A DNA stretch of 64,000 bases, taken from Bradyrhizobium sp. NAS80.1. Its GTDB lineage: Bacteria; Pseudomonadota; Alphaproteobacteria; Rhizobiales; Xanthobacteraceae. The translations under genes and the position numbers were made by a program. Position 1 is the stretch's first letter, and every line of letters begins with the position of its first letter. Below, one piece after another: positions 7,967-16,781 of the stretch. Location: the NCBI RefSeq assembly GCF_001908205.1, contig NZ_LGHL01000128.1, positions 62,001 to 126,000 on the forward strand. Reading direction: 5' to 3'. The notes below the pieces were generated by a model. It was not told where the DNA came from and ran no database searches. It saw nothing but the letters and a program-made list of their open reading frames with translations.

Positions 7967-8980
7967 ATGAATTTCATCAAAACTATCGTCGCTGCTGGCT
8001 TGGTCGCCGCATCGGCGACGGCAGCCTTTGCTGCCGACATCACCGGTGCCGGTGCGACGTTCCCGTTCCCGATTTATTCGAAGTGGGCTGACGCCTACAA
8101 GAAGGAGACCGGCAACGGCCTGAACTACCAGTCGATCGGCTCGGGCGGCGGCATCAAGCAGATCCAGGCCAAGACCGTGACCTTCGGCGCCAGCGATGCG
8201 CCGCTCAAGGCCGAGCAGCTCGAGAAGGACGGTCTCGTCCAGTGGCCGATGGTGATGGGCGCTATCGTTTCGGTCGTCAACATCGAGGGCGTGAAGCCCG
8301 GCGAGATGGTGTTCGACGGCGAGACGCTGGCCAACATCTATCTCGGCAAGATCACCAAGTGGGACGACGCCGCGATCAAGAAGCTCAATCCGAACGTGAA
8401 GCTGCCGTCGGACGCGATCACCGTGGTTCGCCGGTCGGACGGTTCGGGCACCACCTTCAACTTCACCAATTACCTCTCCAAGGCCAGCGCGGACTGGAAG
8501 AGCAAGGTCGGTGAGGGTACCGCCGTCGAGTGGCCGGTTGGCGTCGGCGCCAAGGGCAACGAAGGCGTGTCGGGCAACATCAGCCAGACCAAGAACTCGA
8601 TCGGTTACGTCGAGTACGCCTACGCCAAGCAGAACAAGCTGACCTACACCGGCCTCGTCAACAAGGCCGGCAAGACGGTTCAGCCGACGGTCGAAGCCTT
8701 CCAGGCGGCTGCTTCCAACGCCGACTGGGCCAAGGCTCCCGGCTACTACGTCATCCTGACCGACCAGCCCGGCGACAAGTCCTGGCCGATCACCGCGGCG
8801 ACCTTCATCCTGATGCACAAGGAAGCCACCGACAAGGCGGCCTCGCAGGAAGCCATCAAGTTCTTCCGCTGGGCCTTCAAGAACGGCGGCAAGGCGGCTG
8901 AAGAGCTCGACTACATCCCGATGCCGGACAGCGTCGTCCAGCTGATCGAGAAGACCTGGGCTGCCGAGATCAAGAGCTAA
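7967..8980 (+). CDS. pstS: Phosphate ABC transporter, periplasmic binding protein PstS
   Basis: 337 residues from ATG 7967, preceded by TGGAG. A signal peptide MNFIKTIVAAGLVAASATAAFA is cleaved before ADITGAGATFPFPIYSKW, the typical mature start of PstS. Further family motifs are SIGSGGGIKQI, TFGASDAPL and RRSDGSGTTFNFTNYL, which line the phosphate site. It captures phosphate in the periplasm and delivers it to PstCA. A perfect 13-bp hairpin separates it from pstC, which probably allows PstS to be made in excess of the membrane parts. Confidence 0.97.
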   Translation: MNFIKTIVAAGLVAASATAAFAADITGAGATFPFPIYSKWADAYKKETGNGLNYQSIGSGGGIKQIQAKTVTFGASDAPLKAEQLEKDGLVQWPMVMGAIVSVVNIEGVKPGEMVFDGETLANIYLGKITKWDDAAIKKLNPNVKLPSDAITVVRRSDGSGTTFNFTNYLSKASADWKSKVGEGTAVEWPVGVGAKGNEGVSGNISQTKNSIGYVEYAYAKQNKLTYTGLVNKAGKTVQPTVEAFQAAASNADWAKAPGYYVILTDQPGDKSWPITAATFILMHKEATDKAASQEAIKFFRWAFKNGGKAAEELDYIPMPDSVVQLIEKTWAAEIKS

Positions 8981-9023
8981 GGCGCTCTCGTCCCGGACAT
9001 CGCGCCGGGATCTGCAAGACTTC

Positions 9024-9055
9024 CGCTCCGGATCGGCATCCGCCGATCCGGAGCG
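9024..9055 (+). promoter_or_regulatory. pstS-pstC intercistronic hairpin
   Basis: CGCTCCGGATCGG (9024-9036) pairs perfectly with CCGATCCGGAGCG (9043-9055) around a 6-base loop. No T tract follows, so it is better read as a 3' stabiliser of the pstS mRNA or a partial terminator than as a full stop, because pstCAB must be transcribed through it. Confidence 0.65.
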
Positions 9056-9099
9056 CCGAACCGACAATAAGCGTATATAATCGGGTGCAGGGGATCGGC

Positions 9100-10098
9100 G
9101 TGGCTGAGATGGCTGTTGAGAGCAATGTAGTTGACGCCGCCGGACCGTATGATCGCGCCAAGGCTTTGAGCGCGTTCAAGCTCGGTGACCTCACCTTCTA
9201 TTGGATCACGCGGTTGAGTGCGATCTCCGTGCTGCTGATCCTTGGCGGCATCATCGTTTCGTTGATCGTCGGCGCCTACCCGGCGATGAAAGAATACGGC
9301 CTGCCGTTCCTGTGGACGCAGCGCTGGGCACCGTCGGCGGATCCGCCCGTGCTCGGTGCGCTCGGACCGATGTACGGCACGCTCGTTACCTCCTTCATTG
9401 CGATGCTGATCGCCATTCCTGTCGGCCTCGGCATTGCGATCTTCCTCACCGAGCTCTGCCCGCAATGGCTGCGCCGTCCGATCGGCATGGCGGTCGAGCT
9501 GCTCGCCGGCATTCCCTCGATCATCTACGGCATGTGGGGCTTCTTCGTGCTCGGCCCGTTCCTGGCCAACACCTTCCAGCCCTTCATGATCAAGATCTTC
9601 GACGGCGTTCCCGTACTTGGGGCGATCTTCGCCGGCCCGCCGTCCTATCTCAGCCTGTTCAACGCCGCGCTGATCCTCGCGATCATGGTGCTGCCCTTCA
9701 TCACCTCGATCTCGGTCGACGTGTTCAAGACGGTGCCGCCGGTTCTGAAGGAGGCCGCCTACGGCGTCGGCTGCACCACTTGGGAAGTCGTCCGCAGCGT
9801 CGTCATCCCCTACACCCGCGTCGGCATCATCGGTGGCGTCATGCTGGCGCTGGGCCGTGCGCTCGGCGAGACCATGGCGGTGACCTTCATCATCGGCAAC
9901 TCGTTCCGCATCTCGTCATCGATCTTTGCCCCGGGCACCACGATCTCGGCGGCGATCGCCAGCGAGTTCGCCGAGAGCGACGGCCTGCATCAGTCCGGTC
10001 TGATCCTGCTCGGCCTCCTGCTGTTCGTGCTGACGTTCATTGTGCTCGCAGCCGCGCGGCTGATGCTGCTGCGTCTCGAAAAGAAGGCGGGGAAGTAA
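9100..10098 (+). CDS. pstC: Phosphate ABC transporter permease PstC
   Basis: 332 residues from GTG 9100, chosen because AGGGG lies 6 bases upstream; ATG 9109 and GTG 9085 are alternatives. Six hydrophobic segments are visible, and the binding-protein-dependent transport (EAA) loop is seen as KEAAYGVGCTTWEVVRSVVIPYTRVGIIGG, which contacts PstB. With PstA it forms the inner-membrane phosphate channel. pstA starts 2 bp after the stop. Confidence 0.95.
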   Translation: MAEMAVESNVVDAAGPYDRAKALSAFKLGDLTFYWITRLSAISVLLILGGIIVSLIVGAYPAMKEYGLPFLWTQRWAPSADPPVLGALGPMYGTLVTSFIAMLIAIPVGLGIAIFLTELCPQWLRRPIGMAVELLAGIPSIIYGMWGFFVLGPFLANTFQPFMIKIFDGVPVLGAIFAGPPSYLSLFNAALILAIMVLPFITSISVDVFKTVPPVLKEAAYGVGCTTWEVVRSVVIPYTRVGIIGGVMLALGRALGETMAVTFIIGNSFRISSSIFAPGTTISAAIASEFAESDGLHQSGLILLGLLLFVLTFIVLAAARLMLLRLEKKAGK

Positions 10099-10099
10099 C

Positions 10100-10945
10100 A
10101 TGAACCCGATCTATGCACGCCGCCGCCGCAAGGACATCGCCATCCGCGGCCTTTGCTTCGCCGCCGCCGCCTTCGGCGTCACCTGGCTTGCGCTGATCCT
10201 GATCACGCTGCTCTACAACGGCTTGACCGGACTCAATCTCCAGCTCTTCACCGAGAACACGCCGCCGCCGGGATCGACCGAGGGCGGCCTGCTCAACGCC
10301 ATCGTCGGCTCGCTGATCATGACCGTGCTCGGCGTCGGCATCGGCGCGCCGCTGGGTCTGTTCGCCGGTACCTATCTCGCCGAGTACGGCCGCAACGACA
10401 AGCTGACCTCGGTGATCCGCTTCATCAACGACATCCTGCTCTCGGCGCCCTCGATCATCATCGGCCTCTTCATCTATGGCGCGGTGGTGGTGCCGATGCG
10501 TGGCTTCTCGGCGATCGCAGGCGCGCTCGCTCTCGCCGTCATCGTGATCCCGGTGGTGCTGCGCACGACCGAGGACATGCTGCTGCTGGTGCCGAACGCG
10601 CTGCGTGAAGCAGCCTCCGCGCTCGGCCTGCCGCGCTCGCTGGTGATCAAGCGCATCGCTTATCGTGCCGCGCGCTCCGGTCTCATCACCGGCGTGCTGC
10701 TCGCAACTGCCCGCGTCGCCGGTGAAACCGCGCCGCTGCTGTTCACGGCGCTGTCGAACCAGTTCTTCAGCCTCAGCCTGAACAAGACGATGGCGAACCT
10801 GCCGGTCACCATCAACAACTTCGTGCAGAGTCCCTACGCCTACTGGAAGCAGCTCGCCTGGAGCGGCGCGCTGCTGATCACGCTCACCGTGCTTGCCCTG
10901 AACATTGGCGCTCGCATTCTTGGCGCCGAGAGGACCGCAAAATGA
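10100..10945 (+). CDS. pstA: Phosphate ABC transporter permease PstA
   Basis: 281 residues with a first membrane helix at about 15-38 and five more. The EAA loop reads REAASALGLPRSLVIKRIAYRAARSGLITG. It pairs with PstC to form the permease. The stop overlaps the pstB ATG (ATGA at 10942), so translation of the two is coupled. Confidence 0.95.
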   Translation: MNPIYARRRRKDIAIRGLCFAAAAFGVTWLALILITLLYNGLTGLNLQLFTENTPPPGSTEGGLLNAIVGSLIMTVLGVGIGAPLGLFAGTYLAEYGRNDKLTSVIRFINDILLSAPSIIIGLFIYGAVVVPMRGFSAIAGALALAVIVIPVVLRTTEDMLLLVPNALREAASALGLPRSLVIKRIAYRAARSGLITGVLLATARVAGETAPLLFTALSNQFFSLSLNKTMANLPVTINNFVQSPYAYWKQLAWSGALLITLTVLALNIGARILGAERTAK

Positions 10946-11763
10946 CCGACCTGTCCGTATCCGTGAGTTCCAACGGTCACCTGGCGTCACAGCAGCCGCT
11001 GCCGGAAGCGCCTGCCAAGGTGACGGCGCGCAACCTCAACTTCTATTACGGCGAGCACCAGGCGCTGAAGAACATCAACCTGACGCTCGGCACCAACCGC
11101 GTCACGGCGTTCATCGGCCCGTCGGGCTGCGGCAAGTCGACCCTGCTGCGCATCTTCAACCGGATGTACGACCTCTATCCGGGTCAGCGCGTCACCGGGC
11201 AGCTCATGCTCGACCAGACCAACATCCTCGACCCCAAGCTGGACCTCAATTTGCTGCGCGCCCGCGTCGGCATGGTGTTCCAGAAGCCGACGCCGTTCCC
11301 GATGACGATCTACGAGAATATCGCCTTCGGCATCCGTCTCTATGAGAAGATCTCGAAGTCCGAGATGGACGACCGCGTCGAGAAGGCGCTGCGCGGCGGC
11401 GCGCTGTGGAACGAGGTCAAGGACAAGCTCAATGCTTCCGGCCTGTCGCTCTCCGGCGGCCAGCAGCAGCGTCTCTGCATCGCGCGCACCGTCGCGGTGC
11501 GGCCCGAGGTGATCCTGTTCGACGAGCCCTGCTCGGCGCTCGATCCGATCTCGACCGCCAAGGTCGAGGAGCTGATCCAGGAGCTGTCCGAGAGCTACAC
11601 GATCGCGATCGTCACCCACAACATGCAGCAGGCGGCCCGCGTCTCCGACAAGACCGCCTTCATGTATCTCGGCGAACTGATCGAGTTCGACGACACCAGC
11701 AGGATCTTCACGTCGCCGACCGACCGGCGCACGCAGGATTACATCACCGGCCGGTTCGGCTGA
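10942..11763 (+). CDS. pstB: Phosphate ABC transporter ATPase PstB
   Basis: 273 residues. Walker A is GPSGCGKSTLL, the Q-loop region is VFQKPTPFPMTIYENIAFG as usual for PstB, the signature is LSLSGGQQQR, Walker B is EVILFDEPCSALDP, and the switch His is in TIAIVTHNMQQA. It powers phosphate import and with PhoU conveys the phosphate signal to PhoR. It overlaps pstA by 4 bp, and phoU follows after 11 bp. Confidence 0.97.
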   Translation: MTDLSVSVSSNGHLASQQPLPEAPAKVTARNLNFYYGEHQALKNINLTLGTNRVTAFIGPSGCGKSTLLRIFNRMYDLYPGQRVTGQLMLDQTNILDPKLDLNLLRARVGMVFQKPTPFPMTIYENIAFGIRLYEKISKSEMDDRVEKALRGGALWNEVKDKLNASGLSLSGGQQQRLCIARTVAVRPEVILFDEPCSALDPISTAKVEELIQELSESYTIAIVTHNMQQAARVSDKTAFMYLGELIEFDDTSRIFTSPTDRRTQDYITGRFG

Positions 11764-11774
11764 GGAGACAGGAC

Positions 11775-12491
11775 ATGGGTTCTGAACATACCGCAAAGGC
11801 CTTCGACACCGACCTCCAGGAACTCACCCGCCTGGTCGCCGAGATGGGCGGGATCGCCGAGCGCATGATCGTCGATTCCGTCGACGCGCTGATCCGCCGC
11901 GACGTCGCGCTCGGCCAGCGTGTCGTCACCACCGATGCGGAGCTCGACGCGCTGCAGAAGCGGATCGAGGAGCGTGCCGTGCTCACCATCGCGCGCCGCC
12001 AGCCGATGGCGGTCGACCTGCGCGAGATCGTCGGCGCCATGCGCGTCGCAACCGATCTCGAGCGCATGGGCGACCTCGCCAAGAACATGGGCAAGCGCGT
12101 CGCGGCGCTGGAGACGGACTTCCATCCGCTCAAGCTGTTCCGTGGCCTGGAACATATGACCGACCTCGTGCAGCAGCAGGTCAAGTCAGTGCTGGACGCC
12201 TACGCCGCGCACGACCTGCCAGCGGCGATGGCGGTGTGGAAGGGCGACGAGGAAGTCGACGCCATCTGCACCTCGCTGTTTCGCGAACTCCTCACCTACA
12301 TGATGGAGGATCCGCGCAACATTTCGTTCTGCATCCACCTGATGTTCTGCGCCAAGAACATCGAACGCATCGGCGACCACGCCACCAACATCGCCGAGAC
12401 CGTATTCTACATGATCGAGGGTCAGGCGATCGCCGACAAGCGGCCGAAGGGCGACATGACGACCTTCACCGCGACGGTCCCGAATACCTGA
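11775..12491 (+). CDS. phoU: Phosphate signalling protein PhoU
   Basis: 238 residues, all helical, made of two three-helix PhoU repeats; the metal-binding E/DxxxD motifs appear as ATDLERMGDLAKNM and KNIERIGDHATNIAE. It links PstB to PhoR and keeps the kinase off when phosphate is plentiful. AGGAGACAGGAC precedes the ATG. Position between pstB and phoB is the common alphaproteobacterial order. Confidence 0.96.
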   Translation: MGSEHTAKAFDTDLQELTRLVAEMGGIAERMIVDSVDALIRRDVALGQRVVTTDAELDALQKRIEERAVLTIARRQPMAVDLREIVGAMRVATDLERMGDLAKNMGKRVAALETDFHPLKLFRGLEHMTDLVQQQVKSVLDAYAAHDLPAAMAVWKGDEEVDAICTSLFRELLTYMMEDPRNISFCIHLMFCAKNIERIGDHATNIAETVFYMIEGQAIADKRPKGDMTTFTATVPNT

Positions 12492-12513
12492 TTACGCAAG
12501 GAGCGACGACCCA

Positions 12514-13221
12514 ATGGGCGCACGCATTATGGTGGTTGAAGACGAGGAAGCTCTCACCGAGCTTCTTCGCTACAACCTCGAGGGCGACGGCTATGACGTC
12601 GAGACGGTGATGCGCGGCGACGATGCCGACACCCGCCTCAAGGAGCACATCCCCGACTTGATAGTGCTCGACTGGATGTTGCCGGGACTATCAGGCATCG
12701 AACTGTGCCGCCGTCTGCGCACCCGTCCCGAGACCAAACAGCTCCCGATCATCATGCTCACCGCGCGCGGCGAGGAGAGCGAGCGGGTGCGCGGTCTTGC
12801 GACCGGAGCCGACGATTACATCGTCAAGCCGTTCTCGGTGCCGGAGCTGCTCGCGCGCGTGAAGGGCCTTTTGCGGCGCGCAAGCCCGGAGCGGCTCGCC
12901 ACCGTGCTGGCCTATGGCGATATCGAGCTCGACCGTGAGAAGCGCCGCGTGGCGCGCTCGGGCCGGCCGATCGATCTCGGCCCGACCGAATATCGCTTGC
13001 TGGAGTTCTTCCTGGAGCATCCCGGCCGCGTGTTCTCGCGTGAGCAGCTGCTCGACAGCGTCTGGGGCCGCGACATCTATATCGACGAGCGGACCGTCGA
13101 CGTGCATATCGGCCGCCTGCGCAAGCTGCTCAATCTCGGCCGCGAGCAGGATCCGATCCGCACCGTCCGCGGCGCCGGCTACGCGCTGGATGATCGTTTC
13201 GCGAAGGCGGAGCAGACGTAA
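12514..13221 (+). CDS. phoB: Phosphate regulon response regulator PhoB
   Basis: 235 residues. The receiver domain (1-120) has the acidic pocket VVEDEE, the phosphoacceptor Asp53 in LIVLDWMLPG, Thr in MLTARG and Lys in IVKPF. The OmpR/PhoB winged-helix domain (about 130-230) ends with RTVRGAGYAL. It binds Pho boxes, presumably including the one before pstS. AGGAGCG lies before the ATG; it is 22 bp after phoU. Confidence 0.97.
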   Translation: MGARIMVVEDEEALTELLRYNLEGDGYDVETVMRGDDADTRLKEHIPDLIVLDWMLPGLSGIELCRRLRTRPETKQLPIIMLTARGEESERVRGLATGADDYIVKPFSVPELLARVKGLLRRASPERLATVLAYGDIELDREKRRVARSGRPIDLGPTEYRLLEFFLEHPGRVFSREQLLDSVWGRDIYIDERTVDVHIGRLRKLLNLGREQDPIRTVRGAGYALDDRFAKAEQT

Positions 13222-13272
13222 GTCTGCCGGCGATTTTGATGTGATTGGCGAGCTGTCGCCACAATCTCCGCT

Positions 13273-13395
13273 GTCGTCCCGGCGAAGGCCGGGAGACCCA
13301 TAACCACTGGGCGTGGTTTGGCGAAGACTCGGAGTTGCCCCTTCACGCAACAACCAGGGGCTCGGAGTACGGGTCCCTGCTTTCGCAGGGACGAC
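13273..13395. repeat. Dispersed intergenic palindrome, GTCGTCCC family
   Basis: Ends are GTCGTCCC (13273-13280) and GGGACGAC (13388-13395), and the interior contains GCGAAGGCCGGGAGACCC and ACGGGTCCCTGC. The 5' half is nearly the reverse complement of the end of the element at 16596-16682. It fills the gap between phoB and gcrA, which converge here. Confidence 0.7.
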
Positions 13396-13450
13396 ATCGA
13401 GTTTGTTGAGCCGTCACCGCGTGACGGCGCCGTCTTTGCAGTCAGCTAAC

Positions 13451-13963
13451 TCACCGCGTGCCCGGCTTCGCCGACGGTCGGCGCCGATCCGCCGCCGGCT
13501 GGTACGCGACGCGCGAGTGCTGGGCGCAGTAGGGCAGGCCGGAGAGCGCCCTGCCGCCGCAGAAGAAGAAATCCGGGCTCGAGGGATCACCGACCGGCCA
13601 GTGGCAGGTTGCCTCGTTCAGCTCCAGCAGCGACAGCCGCTGGCTCATCGGCACCACGTTGTCGTAGGTGACCGGATCGGGCTCAACCTCGACCTCGAAG
13701 GCCTGGGCCAGCGCGGTGTTGCCGCGCGAGATCGGACGGCTCACCCGCATCATGTGCTGCGCGGGGCGGGCCTTGCGCGGCCGGGGAGCGGCAGATGAGG
13801 GGCTCTTGGCGCGGCCGGACAGGCCGAGCCTGTGCACCTTGCCGATCACGGCGTTGCGGGTCACATTGCCAAGCTCGGCCGCAATCTGGCTGGCAGAAAG
13901 TCCTGCTTCCCAGAGCTTTTTCAACTGCTCGACGCGATCGTCGGACCAGGTCAAAACCGTCAT
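13451..13963 (-). CDS. gcrA: GcrA cell cycle regulator
   Basis: 170 residues from ATG 13963. The N-terminal helix-turn-helix (TWSDDRVEQLKKLWEAGLSA to AVIGKVHRLGLSGR) is diagnostic of GcrA, followed by a proline/arginine-rich linker and the sigma70-interacting C-terminal part (LLELNEATCHWPVGDP, FFCGG, YCAQHSRVAYQP). In Caulobacter it is a transcription factor that works with sigma70 at promoters carrying CcrM-methylated GANTC sites. Five GANTC sites lie within 300 bp upstream, so feedback by methylation is possible (inference). Confidence 0.95.
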   Translation of the reverse strand: MTVLTWSDDRVEQLKKLWEAGLSASQIAAELGNVTRNAVIGKVHRLGLSGRAKSPSSAAPRPRKARPAQHMMRVSRPISRGNTALAQAFEVEVEPDPVTYDNVVPMSQRLSLLELNEATCHWPVGDPSSPDFFFCGGRALSGLPYCAQHSRVAYQPAADRRRPSAKPGTR

Positions 13964-14043
13964 TGGCACCCTTTCCTTCGCCCGCGCCTGCCATACTGGG
14001 GCCGCACAGCGAATGCCTAAGCTTCGAAAAACCCGTGCCGCCA

Positions 14044-14256
14044 GAATCCCTTAAGGCTCGCCGGGCGCACCTAGAACGCCCGAACGTTTACGCCGGTACA
14101 TGAGGACTTAGAGGATCAGAACTGCTGCACGAGATGTCGTATCTGACAGGCCAAACGCTACAATATGGCGTGACTCACGCGCAAGAGTCCGCCGACTCGC
14201 GTCCACATGTTCCGTGGCGAAATTACGCAAAATCGTCACCGCAAGACTACGGATTC
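14044..14256. promoter_or_regulatory. Cluster of five GANTC (CcrM) sites between gcrA and argD
   Basis: GANTC occurs at 14044, 14172, 14185, 14194 and 14252. Chance expectation is about one per 256 bp. GcrA and CcrM act through this sequence in alphaproteobacteria, and this is the shared upstream region of gcrA and argD. The rest of the 457-bp gap holds the argD promoter and hairpin. Confidence 0.55.
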
Positions 14257-14284
14257 AGCGTTTCGCGAGGCTTTCCGGGCAGCA

Positions 14285-14312
14285 TTGACACCGGTTCTCC
14301 CGAGCATAAGAT
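14285..14312 (+). promoter_or_regulatory. Predicted sigma70-type promoter for argD-argF
   Basis: TTGACA (14285-14290) and TAAGAT (14307-14312) are spaced by 16 bp, placing the transcript start near 14319, about 100 bp before argD. It faces the arg operon. Confidence 0.55.
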
Positions 14313-14320
14313 AGTGTCAC

Positions 14321-14343
14321 GTGCCGCCCTTAAAAGGCGGCAC
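14321..14343 (+). terminator. Terminator-like hairpin at the 5' end of the argD leader
   Basis: GTGCCGCC (14321-14328) pairs with GGCGGCAC (14336-14343) around a 7-base loop and is followed by GTTTCGTTTT. It begins within a few bases of the predicted transcript start, so it may be a 5' stabiliser, an attenuator, or the end of a transcript arriving from upstream. No arginine-rich leader peptide was found. Confidence 0.45.
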
Positions 14344-14420
14344 GTTTCGTTTTCCGGGCCGGTCAATGGTGCGCTGCGCAATGCACGCTTCACACCGTCC
14401 GCAGCACCCAAGTGATCGTC

Positions 14421-15629
14421 ATGACCAACAGCGCCGCGCCGCATCTGCTTCCCGTTTTCGCCAGAGCCGACATCGGTTTCGAGCGCGGCGAAGGCTGCTG
14501 GCTCATTGCCACCAATGGAGATCGCTATCTCGATTTCACCTCGGGCGTGGCGGTGAACGCGCTCGGACATGCCCATCCTGCGCTGGTCAAGGCGCTGCAG
14601 GAGCAGGCCACAAAACTCTGGCACATGTCGAACCTGTTCCAGAGCCCGGATGGTGAACGTCTCGCCGCGCGTCTGTGCAACGAAAGCTTCGCGGACTTCG
14701 TGTTCTTCTGCAATTCCGGCGCCGAAGCGCTGGAATGCGTGATCAAGGTCGTGCGCCGCTATCACGCTGCGAAAGGCCATCCCGACCGCTATCGGATGAT
14801 CACGTTCGAGGGCGCCTTCCACGGCCGCACGCTGGCGACGCTGGCCGCAACCGGCTCCGCCAAATATCTCGAAGGTTTTGGTCCGCCGATGGATGGTTTC
14901 GACCAGGTCCCGCATGGCGACATCGAAGCCGTGAAGAAAGCGATCGGTCCGCAGACCGCCGGCATCCTGATCGAGCCGATCCAGGGCGAGGGCGGCGTGC
15001 GTTCGGCGACACCCGCTTTCCTCAAGGCGCTGCGCCAGCTCTGCGACGAGCGCGGCCTGTTGCTCGCATTCGACGAGGTGCAGACCGGCATGGGCCGTAC
15101 CGGCGATCTGTTCGCCCATCGCCGCTTCGGCGTCACGCCCGACGTGATGTCGCTGGCGAAAGCGCTCGGCGGTGGCTTCCCGATCGGCGCCTGTCTTGCG
15201 ACCGCGGAAGCAGCGTCCGGCATGACGCCCGGCTCGCACGGCTCGACCTTCGGCGGCAATCCGCTCGCGATCTCAGCTGCGAATGCGGTGCTCGACGTCA
15301 TGCTCAAGCCCGGCTTCTTCGATCACGTGCAGAAGATGTCGCTGCTGCTCAAGCAGAAGCTCGCCTCCGTAATCGATCGTCATCCCGAAATCGTCAGCGA
15401 AGTGCGCGGCGAGGGCCTCCTGATCGGCATCAAGGCCGTGGTGCCCTCCGGCGATCTCGTCGCGGCGCTGCGCGAGCAGAAGCTGCTCACGGTGGGGGCC
15501 GGCGACAATGTCGTCCGCTTCCTGCCGCCCTTGATCGTCACCGAAGCCGAGATCGAAGACAGCGTCGGGCGGCTCGAGCGCGCCTGTGCTGCGCTGTCGT
15601 CCGCTCAGGCCAAGCAGGCAGCAAGCTGA
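14421..15629 (+). CDS. argD: Acetylornithine aminotransferase
   Basis: 402 residues. Class III PLP aminotransferase: GVAVNALGHAHP near the N-terminus, FCNSGAEALE, FHGRTLATLAATG, EPIQGEGG, and the PLP-binding Lys247 in SLAKALGGGFPIGA. It converts N-acetylglutamate semialdehyde and glutamate to N-acetylornithine and 2-oxoglutarate (and probably acts in lysine synthesis as DapC). I chose ATG 14421; a GTG at 14412 is in frame. Its stop overlaps the argF start (TGATG). Confidence 0.95.
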   Translation: MTNSAAPHLLPVFARADIGFERGEGCWLIATNGDRYLDFTSGVAVNALGHAHPALVKALQEQATKLWHMSNLFQSPDGERLAARLCNESFADFVFFCNSGAEALECVIKVVRRYHAAKGHPDRYRMITFEGAFHGRTLATLAATGSAKYLEGFGPPMDGFDQVPHGDIEAVKKAIGPQTAGILIEPIQGEGGVRSATPAFLKALRQLCDERGLLLAFDEVQTGMGRTGDLFAHRRFGVTPDVMSLAKALGGGFPIGACLATAEAASGMTPGSHGSTFGGNPLAISAANAVLDVMLKPGFFDHVQKMSLLLKQKLASVIDRHPEIVSEVRGEGLLIGIKAVVPSGDLVAALREQKLLTVGAGDNVVRFLPPLIVTEAEIEDSVGRLERACAALSSAQAKQAAS

Positions 15630-16550
15630 TGAGCAAGCCCAAGCATTTCCTGGATATCAACGAGCTGCCGCTGTCGGAGCTCAAGCGCATGCTCGCCGCG
15701 TCCTCCGCGATGAAGGCGAAGCAGAAAGCGCACCAACCGGTCAAGCCGCTCGAAGGCAAGACGCTGGCGATGATCTTCGAGCGTCCGTCGACCCGTACGC
15801 GCGTGTCGTTCGATGTCGGCATGCGCCAGCTCGGCGGTGAGGCGATCATGCTCACCGGCGCCGAGATGCAGCTCGGTCGCGGCGAAACCATCGCCGACAC
15901 CGCGCGCGTGCTCTCGCGCTATGTCGATGCCATCATGATCCGCATCCTCAACCATGATGCGCTGCTGGAGCTTGCGGCGAACGCCACGGTGCCCGTCATC
16001 AACGGCCTGACGCGACGCTCGCATCCCTGCCAGGTGATGGCCGACCTGATGACCTATGAGGAGCATCGCGGCCCGATCGAGGGCAGGACAGTGGCCTGGA
16101 CCGGCGATGACAACAACGTGCTGGCGTCCTGGGCGCACGCGGCCGAACGGTTCAAGTTCAAGCTCAACGTCGCAACGCCCCCCGGAGCTCGCACCGAAGA
16201 AGGTGATGCGCGACTGGATCAAGGCGACTGGTGCGCCGATCGTGCTCGGCACCGATCCCGAGGCCGCCGTGAAGGGCGCCGATTGCGTGGTCACCGACAC
16301 CTGGGTGTCGATGGGCGACAAGGAGGGCGAGCACCGTCACAACGTGCTCAAGCCCTACCAGGTCAATTCCAAGCTGATGTCGCTGGCCAAGCCCGACGCG
16401 CTGTTCATGCACTGCCTGCCTGCCCATCGCGGCGAGGAGGTCACCGACGAGGTGATCGACGGCCCGCAATCGGTCGTGTTCGACGAGGCCGAGAACCGCC
16501 TCCATGCGCAGAAGGGCATCTTGGCCTGGTGCTTTGACGCGGTGAAATAG
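15629..16550 (+). pseudogene. argF: Ornithine carbamoyltransferase, +1 frameshift at a C6 run
   Basis: Two frames together make a normal-length OTCase of about 306 residues: N-terminal half with the carbamoyl-phosphate motif FERPSTRTRVSFDVG and MTGAEMQLGRGE-like and LNHDALLELA, HPCQVMADL; C-terminal half in the next frame with ELAPKKVMRDWIKATGAP, VVTDTWVSMG and the ornithine-site motif MHCLPAHRGEEV. The break lies at the C6 tract 16178-16183; five Cs would restore NVATPPELAPKK. Arginine synthesis needs this step (ornithine plus carbamoyl phosphate to citrulline), so either the extra C is a base-calling error or the strain is impaired. It is coupled to argD by TGATG. Confidence 0.85.
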
Positions 16551-16595
16551 CGCGGCGACGGAGTGGATGGCTGCGCCGGCGGTCCCGTCCTCCGC

Positions 16596-16682
16596 TGTCG
16601 TCCGGCGAGGACTCGGAGCTATCATCTCGGGCTACAACGTAATCCTGTGGTTATGGGTCCCGGGCTCGCGCTTCGGGACGAC
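16596..16682. repeat. Dispersed intergenic palindrome, GTCGTCCC family
   Basis: Begins TGTCGTCCGGCGAGG and ends GCGCTTCGGGACGAC. The segment at 16648-16682 is close to the reverse complement of the start of the 13273-13395 element, showing a shared family in opposite orientation. It occupies most of the 231-bp gap between argF and hslO. Confidence 0.65.
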
Positions 16683-16781
16683 ATCGAATTTGCGGTATCG
16701 TCGTGCGCTCCATAGCTGCATCCGGAACACATCGCCTCGCGCCCCTTCCATTTCACCTCCTCCGACCCCAGATAGAGCGCC

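Noticed and set aside
14675..16537. Long 620-residue frame through argD into argF
   Set aside because: Its first half is an out-of-frame shadow of argD. Only the part after 15629 is real (argF N-terminal half).
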